Shown piece by piece: positions 5,500-6,842 of a stretch of 6,842 bases of DNA (position 1 is its first letter; each line of letters starts with the position of its first letter). The stretch covers positions 1-6,842 of the forward strand of contig JAADEB010000006.1 of NCBI GenBank assembly GCA_013153655.1, given 5' to 3'. The DNA comes from Chlorobiota bacterium. GTDB lineage: Bacteria > Bacteroidota > Bacteroidia > Flavobacteriales > Flavobacteriaceae. The translations under genes and the position numbers were made by a program. The notes below the pieces were generated by a model. It was not told where the DNA came from, made no database searches, and worked only from the letters and a program-made list of their open reading frames with translations.

Positions 5500-5522
5500 C
5501 GCACCTTTAAAACCAAGCACAT

Positions 5523-5744
5523 ATGTATTGGACATTGGAATTAGCTCAGTATCTTAGCGATGCGCCTTGGCCTGCTACCAAGGACGAACTCATCGACTAC
5601 GCCATCCGGACGGGAGCCCCGCTGGAAGTGGTGGAAAACTTACAGGAAATCGAAGACGACGAAGAAATTTTCGAAGACATTCGGGACATCTGGCCCGACT
5701 ATCCCGACGAAGAAGATTTCTTCTGGGACGAAGACGAATATTAA
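5523..5744 (+). CDS. Small acidic DUF2795-like protein
   Basis: 73 aa, cytoplasmic (no signal peptide or membrane segment). Residues 1-40 look like a compact helical domain with APWPATKDELIDYAIRTGAP (14-33), which I recognise as the DUF2795 type found widely in Bacteroidota. Residues 42-73 are a very acidic, aromatic-containing tail (DDEEIFEDIRDIWPDYPDEE). Overall 25 of 73 residues are Asp or Glu against three Lys/Arg. Function is unknown. Its own promoter and terminator make it a single-gene unit between the adenosyltransferase and secA. I recall similar proteins next to secA in other Bacteroidota, but cannot check here. The ATG at 5523 is chosen from promoter spacing and because the protein begins MYWTLELAQYL, the usual start for this family. 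Confidence 0.85.
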   Translation: MYWTLELAQYLSDAPWPATKDELIDYAIRTGAPLEVVENLQEIEDDEEIFEDIRDIWPDYPDEEDFFWDEDEY

Positions 5745-5764
5745 AACCGCAAAAACAACATTCG

Positions 5765-5792
5765 AAAAAGTCTCCTTCGTGAGACTTTTTTT
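5765..5792 (+). terminator. Rho-independent terminator after the DUF2795-like gene
   Basis: AAAAAGTCTC (5765-5774) and GAGACTTTTT (5781-5790) form a 10-bp stem with a 6-nt loop (CTTCGT), and seven T run from 5786 to 5792. It lies 20 bp past the stop codon, separating this transcript from secA. Confidence 0.85.
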
Positions 5793-5795
5793 ATA

Positions 5796-5803
5796 TAAAT
5801 TTG
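5796..5803 (+). promoter_or_regulatory. Probable -7 element of the secA promoter
   Basis: TAAATTTG matches TAnnTTTG exactly and lies 39 nt before the secA ATG. No TTTG is present at the expected upstream distance, where the terminator hairpin sits. So this is either a weak promoter, or secA depends partly on read-through. Confidence 0.45.
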
Positions 5804-5842
5804 AAGACATTTTTCTCAATCGATTAAAGCAGAACATAAATT

Positions 5843-6842
5843 ATGGGAATACTCGATAATGTTTTAAAAATCTTTGTAGGCGACAAACGGAAAAAAGACA
5901 TCCGGGAACTCCAACCCATTGTGGACAAAATCAATGAAATTTATCCCGGTTTGAAGGATTTGACCAATGACGAATTGCGTCAAAAAACCCTTGCATTCAA
6001 ACAAAAAATCAAAGAAGCCACGGCCGACATAACCGCCCGGCAAGAAGAACTCCGCCAAAAAGCCGCCGACGAAGAAGACATTGACAAACGCGAAGATATT
6101 TACAAGGAAATCGACGAGCTCGAAGACCGCAAATACGAAAAAGAGGAGGAAATCCTCAACGAACTCCTACCCGAAGCCTTCGCCGTGATGCGCGAAACGG
6201 CCCGCCGCTTCAAGGAGAACGACACCCTGGAAGTAACGGCCACACCCTTCGACCGCGAATTGGCCGCCACCAAACCTTATGTGGAAATCGACGGCGACAA
6301 AGCCATCTGGCACAACGAATGGGACGCCGCCGGCAAGGCCGTCAAATGGGATATGGTCCACTACGACGTACAGCTCATGGGTGGTATCGTGTTGCATCAA
6401 GGCAAAATCGCCGAGATGATGACCGGTGAGGGTAAAACCCTGGTGGCCACCCTGCCTCTCTACCTCAACGCCCTGCCCGGACGCGGCACCCACCTGGTAA
6501 CGGTAAACGATTACCTGGCCCGCCGCGACGCCGCCTGGATGGGACCGCTCTACGAATTCCACGGCCTGCGCGTGGATTGTATCGACCTGCACAAACCCCA
6601 CACCGAAGCCCGCCGCAAAGCCTACGAGGCCGACATTACCTACGGCACCAACAACGAATTCGGCTTCGACTACCTGCGCGACAACATGGCCCACGATCCC
6701 AAGGAAGTGGTGCAACGCGAACTCAATTACGCCATTGTGGACGAAGTGGACAGCGTCCTGATCGACGACGCCCGTACGCCCCTGATTATTTCCGGTCCGG
6801 TGGAACAAGGCGACCGCCACGAGTTTAACGAACTCAAACCCT
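5843..6842 (+). CDS. secA: Preprotein translocase ATPase SecA (N-terminal 333 residues, runs off window)
   Basis: The frame is open to the window edge (333 codons plus one base). SecA is the cytoplasmic motor that pushes unfolded preproteins through SecYEG with ATP. Visible motifs: N-terminal MGILDNVLKIFVGDKRKKDI; MVHYDVQLMGGIVLHQGKIAE (171-191); Walker A TGEGKT (194-199); VNDYLARRDAAWMGPLY (221-237); YGTNNEFGFDYLRDNM (267-282); Walker B VDEVDS (299-304), then LIDDARTPLIISG (306-318) before the preprotein cross-linking domain. Walker A lies about 90 residues later than in E. coli SecA, owing to charged helical additions (about 55-105) and a segment at about 125-170; this is usual in Bacteroidota as I know the family. 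The remaining two thirds are outside the window. A terminator precedes it. T9SS cargo such as the left-hand surface protein needs this Sec step. Confidence 0.98.
   Translation, partial: MGILDNVLKIFVGDKRKKDIRELQPIVDKINEIYPGLKDLTNDELRQKTLAFKQKIKEATADITARQEELRQKAADEEDIDKREDIYKEIDELEDRKYEKEEEILNELLPEAFAVMRETARRFKENDTLEVTATPFDRELAATKPYVEIDGDKAIWHNEWDAAGKAVKWDMVHYDVQLMGGIVLHQGKIAEMMTGEGKTLVATLPLYLNALPGRGTHLVTVNDYLARRDAAWMGPLYEFHGLRVDCIDLHKPHTEARRKAYEADITYGTNNEFGFDYLRDNMAHDPKEVVQRELNYAIVDEVDSVLIDDARTPLIISGPVEQGDRHEFNELKP

Noticed and set aside
6167..6820. 217-aa minus-strand ORF opposite secA
   Set aside because: Antisense shadow of an unmistakable secA frame with Walker A and B motifs; His/Val/Gly-rich composition typical of such shadows.

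Overview
The window looks like a chromosomal segment of a member of the Bacteroidota. Four lines of evidence agree. A secreted protein ends in a type IX secretion (T9SS) sorting domain. SecA has the long N-terminal region typical of this phylum. Promoters match the phylum-specific form (TTTG, about 19 nt, TAnnTTTG), and start codons lack Shine-Dalgarno sequences. The order within the phylum cannot be fixed from this sequence.

Layout, left to right. Positions 1-198 hold no convincing gene: a GC-rich patch (about 72% G+C over 1-120) with a long hairpin at the window edge. A strong intrinsic terminator (202-230) closes a minus-strand gene (256-2586) for a large multidomain T9SS-exported surface protein: signal peptide, cleaved-adhesin-like domain, fibronectin type III domain, three related cysteine-bearing beta modules, sorting domain. 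A 135-bp divergent promoter region separates it from a plus-strand 12-TM amino-acid permease of the APC superfamily (2722-4056).

Next comes about 840 bp of non-coding DNA (4057-4896) made of repeats: two full copies and one half copy of a hairpin element of the 'TCATTtCGAgg...GAGATTtCTC' type, plus many short tandem arrays, mostly four units of 7 or 8 bp. Two octamer arrays near its ends are inverted copies of each other. This is the most unusual part of the window.

The right end carries three plus-strand genes: a PduO-type cob(I)alamin adenosyltransferase (4897-5469), a very acidic 73-aa DUF2795-like protein (5523-5744) with its own promoter and terminator, and the first 333 codons of secA (from 5843), which runs off the window. 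SecA drives Sec export, the first step for any T9SS cargo such as the protein on the left. That is a functional connection only; the two genes are not in one operon.

Apart from the repeat region the genes are ordinary for the phylum. I do not see a new defence, mobile or biosynthetic system. The repeat cluster is the best candidate for something poorly described.
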